Shown: piece after piece, positions 11,351 to 22,700 of the stretch
Position numbering within the stretch: the stretch's first letter is position 1
How the letters are laid out: the number at the start of each line of letters is the position of its first letter
Assembly (NCBI RefSeq): GCF_002127325.2
Contig: NC_035441.2
Coordinates: forward strand, 47,124,663-47,188,662
Reading direction: 5' to 3'
Length of the DNA: 64,000 nt
Source: Helianthus annuus
Lineage: Eukaryota > Streptophyta > Magnoliopsida > Asterales > Asteraceae
The notes under the pieces: model-generated
Databases searched by the model: none
Seen by the model: only the letters and a program-made list of their open reading frames with translations
Told to the model about the DNA's origin: nothing
Position numbers and translations under genes: made by a program

Positions 11351-12031
11351 CCTAAAATGAGGGTAAATTGGTCTTTTAAAAACTAATTATATTTTAGTCC
11401 TCCATTTTATTACAATTAAATCCCCGAGTTTTAACAAAATTATAGATAATTAGTTACACTTTTCTTCCTCTACAACAAACTTATAATTCTTTTACGTATT
11501 CTTGCTATATCTTACAAACTATAATGTTTTAAAAAAGAGAGAGGTGTGTGAATATTAGAAAGAGATAGAAGAGAGAGGTGTGTGAATATTAACACCCTTT
11601 AAAAAATTCAAAGATACCGTGACGACCTACTCATTTTTGTCAACGTTTCGATAGTTGCGTTGGTTAGTATTGACGTGCAGATTAAAAGGTACAAGTACAT
11701 GATGCCTTAGTATACAAGTGATTAAAGCCCAACGTACTTTGCTATTATCACACAATGTTTAATAGCTACGGTTACTGTAGAAACGACTTTCAAACTCCCC
11801 CACCCCACCCCACACACATGACACGCCCCACGCACTACTTCAAACTTCAAATTGGTCGTTCTTCAAACAGGCGAAATTTCAAAATTCAAATTGTCCGCTC
11901 TTTAATCAAGCGAAATTTCAAAATTCAAACATTGTCTTCTCTCTCTCTAAATAAAAAACTCTAACCCTATTTCACTTTTTCCTTTCATTTCACCGGTGAT
12001 CTCCAAACAACATATTTCGGCTTTCCAGTGA
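11351..12031. other. Spacer with promoter-like and repeat features
   Basis: AT-rich DNA. A 20-bp direct repeat AGAGAGGTGTGTGAATATTA occurs at about 11538-11557 and 11572-11591. Two copies of GCGAAATTTCAAAATTCAAA lie at about 11871 and 11908 within a short plus-strand frame (11755-11964) that has no family resemblance. The stretch CTCTCTCTCTAAATAAAAAACTC (11938-11960) and the following pyrimidine-rich DNA resemble a 5' untranslated region. I cannot prove a gene. The stretch is broken at 12036 by the solo LTR. Confidence 0.35.
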
Positions 12032-12036
12032 TCAGA
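12032..12036. repeat. Target-site duplication TCAGA (left)
   Basis: Five bases directly before the solo LTR; the identical pentamer follows the LTR at 14367-14371. Confidence 0.85.
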
Positions 12037-14366
12037 TGTAATATTCAGAAATTTTAATTATTAATATAATACAATTCTAATTATAAACTTAGTGTGGGAT
12101 ATTTTATTTAAATTAGTTACACTAACTATTAGTTATAACCTTTTGTTATAAGGTAATATATGAATATAAAGATTTTAGTGGATGTATATTTATGTAATAA
12201 TGAGATAATTATAAATGAGTTATATAAATACCATGAAGGATTATTTTAATTGGTTAAGAAAAATATATCAATCTATTTTTTTATTGAGATATAGACCTGA
12301 ATCATTTTTTTTAAAAAACTATTAAAATATATAGGTGGAAAGTTTGACATTAAAAGAATCTTTCAACGATTTCACCGTAATCATCGTACCATTCTTAATC
12401 CGTCAACGATTTCTTAAGAGAACCGGAATTTTTGTTCACCTTCCATATTGATCTTTTAATCCCTTGAACCTCCCATTCAAATTTTACAGAAAACTTATCA
12501 GTTCTATGATGTGCTCCGTTCTCCGTTCGGCCTAACTCGGTAGCATCACACAACTACCATTTACTCAGTTGATAACCGGATTGTAGTCCGCCGCAGCGCC
12601 ATCGGTGGACGCCACGACCCACGAACCAGTGGTATTACCTAGCCGCAGACCTTGGCTGCACACAGTTCTGTTAAACGTCGCGTTTAGCTTTGGCGTCGCT
12701 GATATGGATTTCAAATCACGATCTAGCTAACGTCACTCACCCGTGCATGACCGATGCTGTTCATTCGCAGATTCGTTACCATTCGACTGTTGCGGTAATG
12801 ATTTCGACCCTTCTTTAATCGCTTCTGTACAACATTAAGGCTTGGAATTTCTGTTCTAATATGGTTGTTATGACCCAACGACGAAATCATCTAAATCAAG
12901 ATTCTAACTGAGAGACTATGTTAAGTTTGTAAAATATAATAACATGCGTACGTTCAGTTTGTTTAAATGGTTAAACTTGATTCTCAAATTGATACACATA
13001 CTTCTTGGAGTGTTTTCATTTGATTATGTTTAAATTAATGGGATATTAATTTATTGAAGTAGTCTTTGATTTGTTCACACATACGGACCAATTAGTTAAG
13101 AGCCAAAATCTAATTTTTCCAACTAAAAGATATAGCAACTGTTAGTCAAATTGGATGATCATTTACTAATATATGAATGATCCTTTATGCATAGAGATTT
13201 TTTTATAAATAGTTGTAAGTAGGACATCAATAGTTTAAATGAATGTTACTTTTAAAAGTAAATAGAGATATATGTATAAGAATAAAGGGTTAATGCATAA
13301 TCAAGAAATCATCTTCAAAGTTTTCGTCGTGGGGACATTGAACTAGCGAACGGATAACACAAAGTAAATTACATTCCCTACTTCTAATCCGAACCAAAAT
13401 TAAAGTGTAGGTTTTCGTACGGCTTAACGACAAGATCGAGTTGTTTTGTTTTGCTTGCTAATAAGGTACGGATTCTTTGGTCTTCTCATCAGGGTATTTT
13501 TTTTATCATATCCGTTACTTTGCAGTACGGATTTTGTCTGTTTCCGTTAGTTTTTTCATTTCATATTTATTATTTGATAAGTTCATAGTAACATGCAATA
13601 GACTTTAGCAATTGTAATCATTGTTGCACGTTCTCGTTAGCATTATGTTCAGTTGCCTGTAAATGGCTTTAGTTTTTGTACTCTGTCACCCGAGCATGTT
13701 TGGTTTGGTTTGGTTTGGTTTGATTTGGTTTGTGGAGATGGAACAATGGGTGCACACCGCACTCACCGTCTCGTAGGTGCATAGACTAGCTAGCTGTGTG
13801 CCTGTTTGGTTGTTTAGGCTCATGGGTGCTTCCGTCTGCCATGACTTAATTTATTTTTAAGTATAGTCACGTAGTGTGACATCTATATATGTTTGATATG
13901 TTTCTGACTTTGCCATGATATGTTTGATATGCGTTCGTTTATGTTCCAGTCAAGTCAAGTATTGGGTTTTGCCTCGGACTCTGTTCAGTTTTCTTTGGTT
14001 TCTGGTTTGAAATAAAGTCTGTTTGGATTTCATACTTTATTACGTCAGTTCTTTACTTGTACTATTGATTTCTCCGTTACTGAGCAACCTTTGGCTCAGC
14101 CGTAGTTTTCCTTGTTGTGTTGTCTTTTTGTTGTCAGGTAATCAGGGGAATTTGGGGAACCAGTGATGATGAGAGTAAAATGTGGTTCAAGAATAAGGAC
14201 TTTGTTTATTTCAGTATTCAAATTAATTAAGACTTAGGATCTCTTGGTCTGTTTTAAGACTTTTGTTTATCTTTCGAACTCAACTTTTCTTCGTTAAATG
14301 GATTGTGTTTGGTTTTTGATATCTGTAATAGTGACACGTCAGCCCTATCCGGGTTGGGGTGTTACA
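12037..14366 (+). mobile_element. Solo LTR of a Ty3/gypsy element (2330 bp)
   Basis: It starts TGTAATATTCAG and ends GGGTTGGGGTGTTACA, so it has TG...CA ends, and its 3' end resembles the E1 LTR end (GGTTGGGGTGTGACA). Perfect 5-bp duplications TCAGA flank it. No internal protein region is present, so it is a solo LTR left by LTR-LTR recombination. Internally it has an AT-rich 5' part, a (TTTGG)n-like run at 13698-13732, and no open frame that I can assign. Orientation is inferred from the end sequences. Confidence 0.85.
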
Positions 14367-14371
14367 TCAGA
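14367..14371. repeat. Target-site duplication TCAGA (right)
   Basis: Second copy of the pentamer flanking the solo LTR at 12037-14366. Confidence 0.85.
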
Positions 14372-15058
14372 CCTGTAAGCGGAGGTATCAAATCTAGCGA
14401 GTTAGTAGGGTGGCGATTCGTGGTAGCTCTTGCAACAAAGCGAGGTGGTTGGTGTCCAGATACGGTTCCGACTAAACTTTCACTTTTTTTCCCCATAAAC
14501 ATAGAGGTAAGGTCTAAATTTTTTGATTTTATTATTTTTGGTGGAATACCCCACTTCGAGCACTTGATATTCATTACTGTAATTTAAGATTATGATAGGT
14601 TTTCGATGACTAAAAATGTTCGCCGACAGTGGAGCAATTTGGTGTAGGATGAGATTTCGGACATCAACAAAAACAAGAACCCTCCCTCTGCCATTAACAA
14701 GGTATTACTTACTGGATATGAATTTTGAAATCGATCTCTCTTAGTTGTGTTTGGTGCGTTTTGATTTTTTTAAGATTTGGAGCACTGGTGGCTCTTTATT
14801 AATATTAAATACTTTTTGTCATTAGATCAACAAGATGGATGAATGAGATTAAAAGTTACTAAAATTAATATTAAATACTTTTTGTTTTATTATGTCTTTA
14901 ATATTTTAAATCAAAAGATTAGTTTGGTAAAATTACTATATTTTATCTTTTTGTGTTTATTGTTTTTTATTACTTTTGTGTATTATTATATTAGTTTTAT
15001 TTTTTTAAACATAATTTTTTTATTAAAAGCATTTTTAAATTCAGATTTTTTAAATGAT
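14372..15058. other. Spacer with possible exon remnant
   Basis: At 14617-14701 a plus-strand segment reads DEISDINKNKNPPSAINK in one frame, after an in-frame stop, and is followed by GTATTAC, a donor-like site. I do not recognise the family. Another donor-like GAGGTAAG lies at 14506. A 22-bp direct repeat (TTAATATTAAATACTTTTTGT) occurs at about 14799 and 14863. The solo LTR separates this block from the promoter-like DNA before 12036, so the two may once have been one gene or transposon. Confidence 0.3.
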
Positions 15059-15392
15059 TTTTTATACTTTTTTACATTTTACGTTTTACATTAAAAACTT
15101 TACGTTTTACGTTAAACTTTTTACGTTTTACATTTTACATTAAACTTTTTACGTTTTTACGTTAACCGTTTTGCATTTTACGTTTTTACGTTTTACATTT
15201 TACGTTTTATGTTAAACTTTTTACGTTTTACATTATATGTTAAACTTTTTACGTTTTATGTTTTTACGTTAACCTTTTTGCGTTTTACGTTACACTATTT
15301 ACGTTTTACATTTTACGTTTTTCGTTTTTACGTTTTTTGTTTTTACGTTTTACGTTTTTACGTTTTTTCGTTTTTCGTTTTACGTTACACTG
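15059..15392. repeat. Degenerate TTTTACG repeat tract
   Basis: Over 330 bases are made of TTTTACGTTTTACATT-type words (TTTTACG / TTTTACAT / TTAAACTTTTTACG) in irregular order. The open frames over it (15209-15433) have repetitive Phe/Tyr/Val-rich composition and are not genes. Confidence 0.8.
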
Positions 15393-15487
15393 TTGACCCG
15401 AAACAAACAATTGAAACACGTACATTAATCTGATCAACATATGAACCAATCTTGAACCAAACCTGAAACCCGAACAGGAACATCATC

Positions 15488-15950
15488 TTCAACTTAACAT
15501 CACCATCATCATCATCGGACCGCCGGGACTCCGACCGCCGGGAAAAGCAAGTCCGAGACTCCGACCGCCAGGAAAAGCAAGATCGAGACTAAGTGGATTA
15601 AACTATATGTATTTTGAGTTTGTACGTATAGACACAATTCAGAGTGGTTTGCCTTCTTCCCATAATTGATTTGTAATCATAAATCTTGTCTTTTTGCTCT
15701 TTGGGTGCCAAAAAATGATGGTTTTGGGAATTATAAAATGTTAATGGATGCTGATGAAATCAAACAATTTCATAATAAAATAATTATGTGTGTTCCTTGA
15801 GGCAAATGGAAAATAAAAGAAGAGAACGAAACAGAAAGAACTTAACATCACCATCATCATCATCGTACCGCCGGGACTCCGACCACCGGGAAAAGCAAGA
15901 CCGAGACTCTGAACATCATCACCATCATCATCATCGGACTTCAAAAAAAA
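15488..15950 (+). repeat. Dispersed direct repeat of a CATCATCAT / CCGGGACTCCGACC block
   Basis: The segment beginning AACATCACCATCATCATC at about 15495 recurs at about 15843. Both copies run through CGCCGGGACTCCGACC and GGGAAAAGCAAG. The CCATCATCATCATCGGAC part appears again at 15920-15938. In frame these give His-rich or Arg-Asp-Ser-rich peptides, probably captured or low-complexity DNA and not a gene. Confidence 0.6.
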
Positions 15951-16045
15951 AAAAGAACTTACACGGGCTGCCGGAGCTTCGAGCCACCTCCGTCGCTGCT
16001 CCGATCGGCGTACCAACGCCGCCGTCCATCGATGTATCCCCCCTC

Positions 16046-16080
16046 CGACGCCTCTCTCTCTCTCTCTCTTTCTCTCTCGA
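16046..16080. repeat. (CT)n microsatellite
   Basis: CTCTCTCT run of about 30 bases, followed by G/C-rich DNA. Confidence 0.8.
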
Positions 16081-16137
16081 ATCGGGTAGGTGTGCTTGTC
16101 TCCGTCATCACTATCGCCGGCCCACCACGGCAGGGTG

Positions 16138-16250
16138 GCCGGTTGTCTCGTCTCTTGGGTTGTCGCCGGCAGTCTTCAGGTGTCGCAGGAGGAACCCGGT
16201 CACCGGCTGTCCCGTCTCTTGGGTTGTCGCCGGCTGTCTTCCGGTGGGAT
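16138..16250. repeat. Imperfect tandem repeat, 65-bp period
   Basis: The phrase CGTCTCTTGGGTTGTCGCCGG occurs at about 16148 and 16213, each followed by (C/T)(A/T)GTCTTC and GGTG. It lies in an unusually G/C-rich island (15960-16290) in otherwise AT-rich DNA, suggesting captured coding sequence. The product is not recognised. Confidence 0.6.
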
Positions 16251-16479
16251 TTGTACCCACCACTGATCAATGATCTTTTTGTTGCTGGATTTGGGTATGA
16301 GACTAAGAGTTGAGGGAAGATGATGATAATAGAGAGTTGATGAGAGATATGTTTTATTTTCAAATAAAGAGAAGTCTGCAGTTTTAATTAGAAAGACAAA
16401 CAAAGGAGAGAGAGAAGAAGGATTTGACACTTAGGAGTAAATGACCAATACCCTTTAAGGTGGCATAATCTGATTGGTT

Positions 16480-16536
16480 AAGAGTGGTTCTCGCGGTTCT
16501 TACAACTGGAGTTGGTTTTCATTTTAGCGGTCCCCT
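16480..16536. mobile_element. Orphan right terminus of an element related to 10927-11322
   Basis: GGTTCTTACAACTGGAGTTGG then TTTCATTTTAGCGGTCCCC is nearly the same as the right end of the hairpin element at 11280-11322, and again abuts a TA tract (16537-16557). I find no left terminus close by, so the element is larger, rearranged or truncated. Confidence 0.6.
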
Positions 16537-16557
16537 ATATATATATATATATATATA

Positions 16558-17110
16558 GGGAGAAGATCATGCGAGAACCACCTCTTATTGTGAGAACCGC
16601 GAGAACCAATGTGAACACACCAAAATGCCTAAAAATAGCTAAAAATCACACAATTTTTTTTTAAATATTTTTATATAAAAATCGCTACTTTTCGAAGCCA
16701 ATTTTTTTTTTTAATTTAAAAAAAGAAAATTTTTTTGGCCACTAAAAGTAGCGATTTGAGCATAAAAAATATTTAAAAAAAAAACAATTTTTAGATTTTT
16801 TTAAGGTTTTTTGGGGGTTTAGTTTTTAGTATTTTAGCTTGCGGGGGTGGGGGGGGGGGGGTTTAGGTTTTTGGGGGGTGGGGGAGGGGGGTTTAGGTTT
16901 TTGTTTTTTTGGGGGGGGGGTTAGGTTTTTTAGGTTTTTTGGGGGTTTTAGTTTTTAGCATTTAGCTTTGGGGGGGGGGGGGGGGGGTTAGGTTTATTTC
17001 TTTTTTTTTGGGTAGGGGGGGTGGGGGTTAGGTTTTTTTAGCTATTTTAGGTTGTGTTCACATTGGTTCTCAAGGTTCTCACAATAAGGGTGGTTCTCGC
17101 ATGAGCCCCT

Positions 17111-17113
<3 letters not shown>
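16558..17113. mobile_element. TA-flanked inverted-repeat element with G-run core (556 bp)
   Basis: The left terminus GGGAGAAGATCATGCGAGAA and the inverted right terminus (GGGAGGGGCTCATGCGAGAA) match. Similarity continues through CCACC(T)CTTATTGTGAGAACC and CCAATGTGAACA for about 60 bases. Inside, a second inverted pair contains AAATCGCTACTTTT (about 16679) and AAAAGTAGCGATTT (about 16743). The right half holds a strongly G-rich tract (16845-17040). No coding capacity. TA tracts flank both ends (16537-16557 and 17114-17149). Confidence 0.8.
16845..17040 (+). repeat. Poly-G tract array with interspersed GGTTTAGGTTTTT
   Basis: Several runs of eight or more G (the longest about 18, near 16970-16987) are separated by TTTAGGTTTTT-like spacers. 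The plus strand could form G-quadruplexes. The spacer resembles the plant telomere word TTTAGGG but is not a telomere array. Homopolymer lengths here may be unreliable. Confidence 0.75.
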
Positions 17114-17149
<36 letters not shown>

Positions 17150-17152
<3 letters not shown>

Positions 17153-18575
17153 GGAGTTGGGTGGAAAGTCTATTTTTCCTAGAAAGTCTAGGAAGGAATA
17201 AGAATTGGACATGTGTCATTGAGTGATTTTAAGTAGAATGGCTATCATGTAATTTCACATTTTAATTTTATTTTTGGAATGTATCTTCATTAACTAAAAT
17301 TCCATGATTTTCGGAATTTTTATTATTTTCGAATTCAAATCTGGAAGTCAATGTGTTCATTAACTAAAATTTCATGTCACATTACATCGCATATTCCATT
17401 GTTCAGAAGATTACTGGAATTTATCAGCATGTTCTTGGTGCTGTGTTTTAACAGTCTATAGAGCTAAAGTCAATTTTTTTTTTATAGATCCCACAATATA
17501 AAGATGGTAAAACACAGGGTATAAATCTGATTGCTGTTAAAACACAACTGTATGAATCTGAATGCTAAAACACAACTGTATGAATCTGATTGCTGTTAAA
17601 ACACAACTGTATGAATCTGAATGCTAAAACACAAGTGTATGAATCTGCTTGTTGTTAAAACACAACTGTATGAATCTGTTTGCTGTTAAAACACAACTGT
17701 ATGAATCTGAATGCTAAAACACAACTGTATGAATCTGCTTGCTGTTAAAACACATCTATATGAATCTGGATGCTAAAACACAACTGTATGAATCTGAATG
17801 CTAAAACACAATAGTATGAATCTGCTTGCTGTTAAAACACATCTGTATGAATCTGCTTGCTGTTAAAACACAACTGTATGAATATGTTTGCTGTTAAAAC
17901 ACATCTGTATGAATCTGAATGCTAAAACACAACAGTATGAATCTGCTTGCTGTTAAAACACATCTGTATGAATCTGCTTGCTGTTAAAACACAACTGTAT
18001 GAATCTGTTTGCTGTTAAAACACATCTGTATGAATCTGAATGCTAAAACACAACTGTATGAATCTGCATGCTGTTAAAACACATCTGTATGAATCTGGAT
18101 ACTAAACCACAACTGTATGAATCTGCTTGCTGCTAAAACACAACTGTATTAATTTGCTTGCTGTTAAAACACATCGTCAAGAAAACCCGAGATGATAAGA
18201 ACTATATTTGAATGGTGATGATGAACTCGGAGATGGTGGAGAAGTGTTTTAATTTGATCCGGTGCTTTTCATCGTTTCTAAAGTTATCTTCTTCCATGAT
18301 TGTAGTTATTTTTTGTAGGGATTGGGGTTTCCAAGATGGGTTTGGAGAGAGAGAGAGGGAAAAGCGCTTGAATTTAGGAACTGGGCGGTTATCTAATTAA
18401 TTTAAAACACGGCCATTGACAAAATTGCCCCTACTCATTTAAAACAATCAATTAATTAAACTCAAATATTACAAGATTGCCATTGATTTAATCTCAACCC
18501 TTAAACACACCAATCGGATGGACTAGATCGCTTCCTAGACTTTCTAGGAAAAACACACTTTCCGTGCAAACCCTA

Positions 18576-18576
<1 letters not shown>
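17150..18576. mobile_element. TA-flanked inverted-repeat element carrying a minisatellite (1427 bp)
   Basis: Termini are GTAGGAGTTGGGTGGAAAGT and, inverted, GTAGGGTTTGCACGGAAAGT. Both continue into TTTTTCCTAGAAAGTCTAGGAAG, an arm of about 50 bases. The interior holds the 28/31-bp minisatellite (17505-18175) and a short plus-strand frame (18212-18400) that I do not recognise. The left TA tract (17114-17149) is shared with the previous element, and the right CT/TA tract (18577-18621) with the next. Confidence 0.82.
17505..18175. repeat. Minisatellite of two interspersed unit lengths (28 and 31 bp)
   Basis: About 22 units share the core TAAAACACAACTGTATGAATCTG. A long form starts GCTGTTAAAACAC and a short form GCTAAAACAC, three bases shorter; the two forms are mixed along the array, with few other substitutions. 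There are no unique spacers, so it is not CRISPR-like. Confidence 0.88.
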
Positions 18577-18621
<45 letters not shown>

Positions 18622-18627
<6 letters not shown>

Positions 18628-19686
18628 CGGTTCAAGAGTGAACCATATTGTTTTTGTGAACAAAATGAACAAATCTTGTCCATTGATTTATGAGATCTTG
18701 AGATTCATAATAATGGCAATTTTCTAATTATTTATGTGTAGAAAATAAAAGAAAAGGGTATAAGTGTAAATTGTTAACTAGTTCTCTTTCCAATTAAATA
18801 TTTAATTACATTCTCTTTCTTCATTTCTCTCACCAATTAACTAATTTACTAATTTAAAAATAAACACAATTACTATTCAGCCTACCTGTTTTATACACAT
18901 AGGTATATTCGTTTTATACACATGCATACATATGTAATTTGAATAATACATATGTGTACTTTGAGTATCCAATACAAGTACATATGTGTATAAACCATTT
19001 GTTAGTTTTGTTTGTGTATATTTTATACACAGTTTCTATTCAGCCAAACTGTTTTATACACATATGTATATCTTTTTTATACACATACATACACATGTAA
19101 ATTAAAAAGTACATATATGTATAACAACACTATGAATGGAATGTTATTGATGATCTCTTCATTTTAATTAATTTAAATTTAAATTTACCCCTTGTATTAT
19201 AAACTATATGATAAAAAATTACGAATGCTATTGATGCGAATTTTTTTTATATTCTTATTAGAAGAGAAGATCTGGTGTTAAAGATTATTTTACCTTACTT
19301 CCCATATTTACTTGAGAGGCCATGGGGACAAAATAAAAAAAAATCTTTGTTTTTTTTTCCAAACTCCGCATGCACTACTAATTATTAATAACAGAATCAT
19401 CATCCAAGGAAGTTGGAAAATGAGAGAATGTAAATATGTCATGAGAAAATGTATAATCTCTACAAAATAGGAAACATGTAACTGAAATCAAGAATTAAAA
19501 CAAAATGATTTAAATAGGAAACATGTAGCTGAAATCAAGAATTAAAACAAAATGCTTTAAATCTAATTTATGAAAATTAAAGGTAAAATTACAATCATAT
19601 CCTTTTAATCAAAAAACAAATGGATGGCTGAGATTAGTTCACTCTGTTCACAAACAAGGATGTTGTTCACTCATGATCCTAAACCT
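18622..19686. mobile_element. TA-flanked inverted-repeat element (1065 bp)
   Basis: Termini are AGGGTACGGTTCAAGAGTGAAC and, inverted, AGGTTTAGGATCATGAGTGAAC. The arms continue with TTTGTGAACA(A/G)A(A/G)TGAAC(A/T)AATCT, about 60 bases with mismatches. Internally a tandem-like pair ATTCAGCC..CTGTTTTATACACAT occurs at about 18876 and 19035, and a duplicated AAATAGGAAACATGTA..TGAAATCAAGAATTAAAACAAAATG at 19466-19510 and 19513-19557. No transposase. TA tracts lie on both sides. Confidence 0.8.
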
Positions 19687-19734
19687 ATATATATATATAT
19701 ATATATATGGAAGAGTTATCTTGAGAACGCAAAA
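19687..19734. mobile_element. TA tract and left terminus of another TA-flanked element, interrupted by E2
   Basis: After the TA tract comes GGAAGAGTTATCTTGAGAACGCAAAA, wording typical of the terminus of such elements. It is cut by the LTR of E2 at 19735. The remaining part should lie beyond the far LTR of E2, outside the window. The last five bases before the LTR are CAAAA, the predicted TSD of E2. Confidence 0.5.
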
Positions 19735-22700
19735 TGTCATACCCTGACTTTTGCGGAAACGTGTACGTGTGACTTGATCAGTTTTAATTGCATTTGATTA
19801 AGTAAACAACTGCATGACTAAAATAACGATGTTCTTCCATTCATAAGTTTAAAACGTTACAAAACATAAGTTGTTTAAGTTACAAGCCACAAATAGGACT
19901 TGTTTAACAAAAGACTAATTTCACGAGACTTTGCATTCTACATCTCATCAAGGATGGGATATACAAATCAAACCCTCGGAAGTGGATGACATATAAACTT
20001 GAAATTTACAGCTTGAAAACAACACCAGCACCTAAGATCCATCTTGTTTCCTGAAATACATGTAATTTTGAAAACATCAACAAAAGTTGAGCGAGTTCAT
20101 GTGTTTTTGTATGAGTTCTAAATAAACTTGTAAACATTTGAGAGTATTCTTTTGATAACCGGTATGTAAAGCGTCATGAACAGATCATTAATGTTTTGCA
20201 AGGACATTAATATGCGTGGTGCGTAGGAAGTTCTCAAACCTAGCGAATTTCCTCCGGTCCATCCGGCAGGAACGACATAGTCACCACATGCGGCCACACA
20301 AGGACCCACGAGTGGGGCTTGCTACACCCGATAGATCTACCACTCCTGCCCCTCGGTCTTAACTAGATTAATGCCACTTAGGAGAGATACTACCCATCCA
20401 CATGATTTAACAGTTCATTCCTTAGCTAAACCATACCATTGAAACATGTATTTCACCCCCAAAAGTTATAAATCAGAAAACAGTTATGAGAAAAGGGGGA
20501 CATGAACTCGCAAATTTGCGTCTGCAGTCTCGTGTACTCAAAGTCTCTATCCACGGGTCATACCACTACCTACACATGTGCTATGTTTTATTAGACACTT
20601 AGGTCATGTAACGACTCTTAGCCTGAGTTATTTGTTAAGACTTATTTTGGAATTTTGGTTTACTTTGAGTTACACACTTGGTGTATGTTGTATATGTAAT
20701 TATATAATTCCAAATTATATAAATATTAGTTAAAATAAGGATATTTTAACTTAATTCACTTCCATGCAAATATTCGGAACATTGTTAAAAATAATATATT
20801 TTTAACACATTTGTCAAACAGTTCATATGTATGTATTTCCAAGTATAGGTATACTTGTATTATATGTACGTTATTTTGTATTCTCATACTCGTGTATAAT
20901 ACTTGTATATGCGTATTTTACCAAGCGTTGGTAGTGTATGACGGTATGTATTTATATGTATAGGAATACGTATTTTCCTTGTATTTATTAAGTATTTTAT
21001 ACTTAATTTATGTATAATTTTCCAGAATATTATTTTTGTACAATTAAAAATCACCAACTTTATATTCTTAAATATATATATTTTAAGAGAATTTTGTAGA
21101 ATAATATCTATAAGTTTTATTTGATAAAAATATGTATACTTCCAAATATATCTTAAAAATAATATATTTTTAAGATTAAGGTTAGAAAAATATATAATTT
21201 TAGTTTTCACCAAAATAATATATTTTTGAGTTGTTTATGAAAATATATATTTTTCTCCACTTCAAGAATAATATATTTCAAATTTGACAAGATATGATAT
21301 ATTTTATAATAGTTATAAAAATCCATACTTTGCTGTTTCTTCGGTTTCAAAAATACCGTTTACCACATTTGTCAACATACGAATTTACTTCTAGAATATA
21401 TATATGTAATCCAAAGTGTCCATTCTTCGAATCGTCCAATATTTGGGTATAAGTTATATATTTATTTTTCTTGTGATTTTTGTAATATTTCAATTTGCAA
21501 TTTTTAGTATTTTAGTGTGATATATTATTTTCAAGCTTCCTAATTTTTAGTATAACTAATACAAGCAATATACATGTAGCACATAATTTTTGTGACTTCT
21601 AAATATATATTTTCCTAAATATATACTTGGTCATTTTTATTATTAAAAATCAACCTCCAATACTTGTAATTTTTATAACAAAAATTATGGCAAATTTTAT
21701 ATTTAAAAACCATGATAAAAAATTACTTCTAAACACTTGTTTAAAAATATTTTTCTAAGTGTTAGATTTTTATAAAAATTATGCCATAGTTTCCCTTGAA
21801 AATGGAGGTTTCCATGCTTATTAGCATATCATTTTTCTTTTCAAAACTCATCATCAATCATCAACCATTATCCTACAACTTACCATAAGCTATAACATCC
21901 ACTTCTACAAGATGGTATGAACTTGAAGTTTTATAAAATCTTGTAGTATTTTAATATGTTGTTTAACATGTTTAACTAACACTAAAACCATGATTTATAT
22001 TTCATAAAACTCACTCTTACAAATTTTCAATCTTTACTGTAACTCACTTTTACAAAAATTCATCTTCATGGGTTCTTCATGTTTTCCATACTTTACTACT
22101 AGCTCCATTTTAACACATAAAATATGTTTATTTTCTTTTTAAAAACCAAGTCTTGTAAATCATGAAGTAAACTTTATTTTTCTTGAACATAAAGGATGAT
22201 CAACATAAAGGATGATCAACATAGATCTTTCAAGTTTATATTCGAGTCTTATGTCCCTTTATCCCACAACATGTCATTACACCATGGTTCTTGTGTTTAA
22301 TATCTTTGTAACAAGCCTAAATAAAATATTCAAGAAAATAGTGGGGTGTGGGGCCCTCTTGAACCTGCCTATGGGGGGGAGGGGTATCTAGTTGTATTTT
22401 TAAATTAGTTTGTTAATCTAGTTACATTTCAACGGTTTAGTTAGGGGTTTAGTGCGTTTAGATGTTTTGATGTGTAATATGGTATTTAGTTTTAACAACT
22501 AGCCTTATGATGTTGAAACAATGCTTCTAGTTCAATTTTGGTGTTTCGAGTAGTGTCCGGTTATTCGTTTGGTTACCGGTTCGTTAAGGTGCTAAATTGC
22601 GCAATTTAGTGTGTTATGAGATACCTTTTATGACAGTTTGCATTCCCGACACTTTACAAGTTATTCTGGACAATTAAACCTTATTTCTGCATTGTATTTT

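Noticed and set aside
15788..16273. 161-codon plus-strand frame with His and Ser/Leu runs
   Set aside because: Built from a CATCAT repeat, a CT microsatellite and a 65-bp tandem repeat; overlapping long frames exist on both strands, so none is supported.
16845..17040. Interstitial telomere repeat
   Set aside because: The spacer word is TTTAGGTTTTT between variable G runs, not regular TTTAGGG units.
17505..18175. CRISPR-like array
   Set aside because: Units are contiguous minisatellite repeats with no unique spacers, inside a plant transposon.
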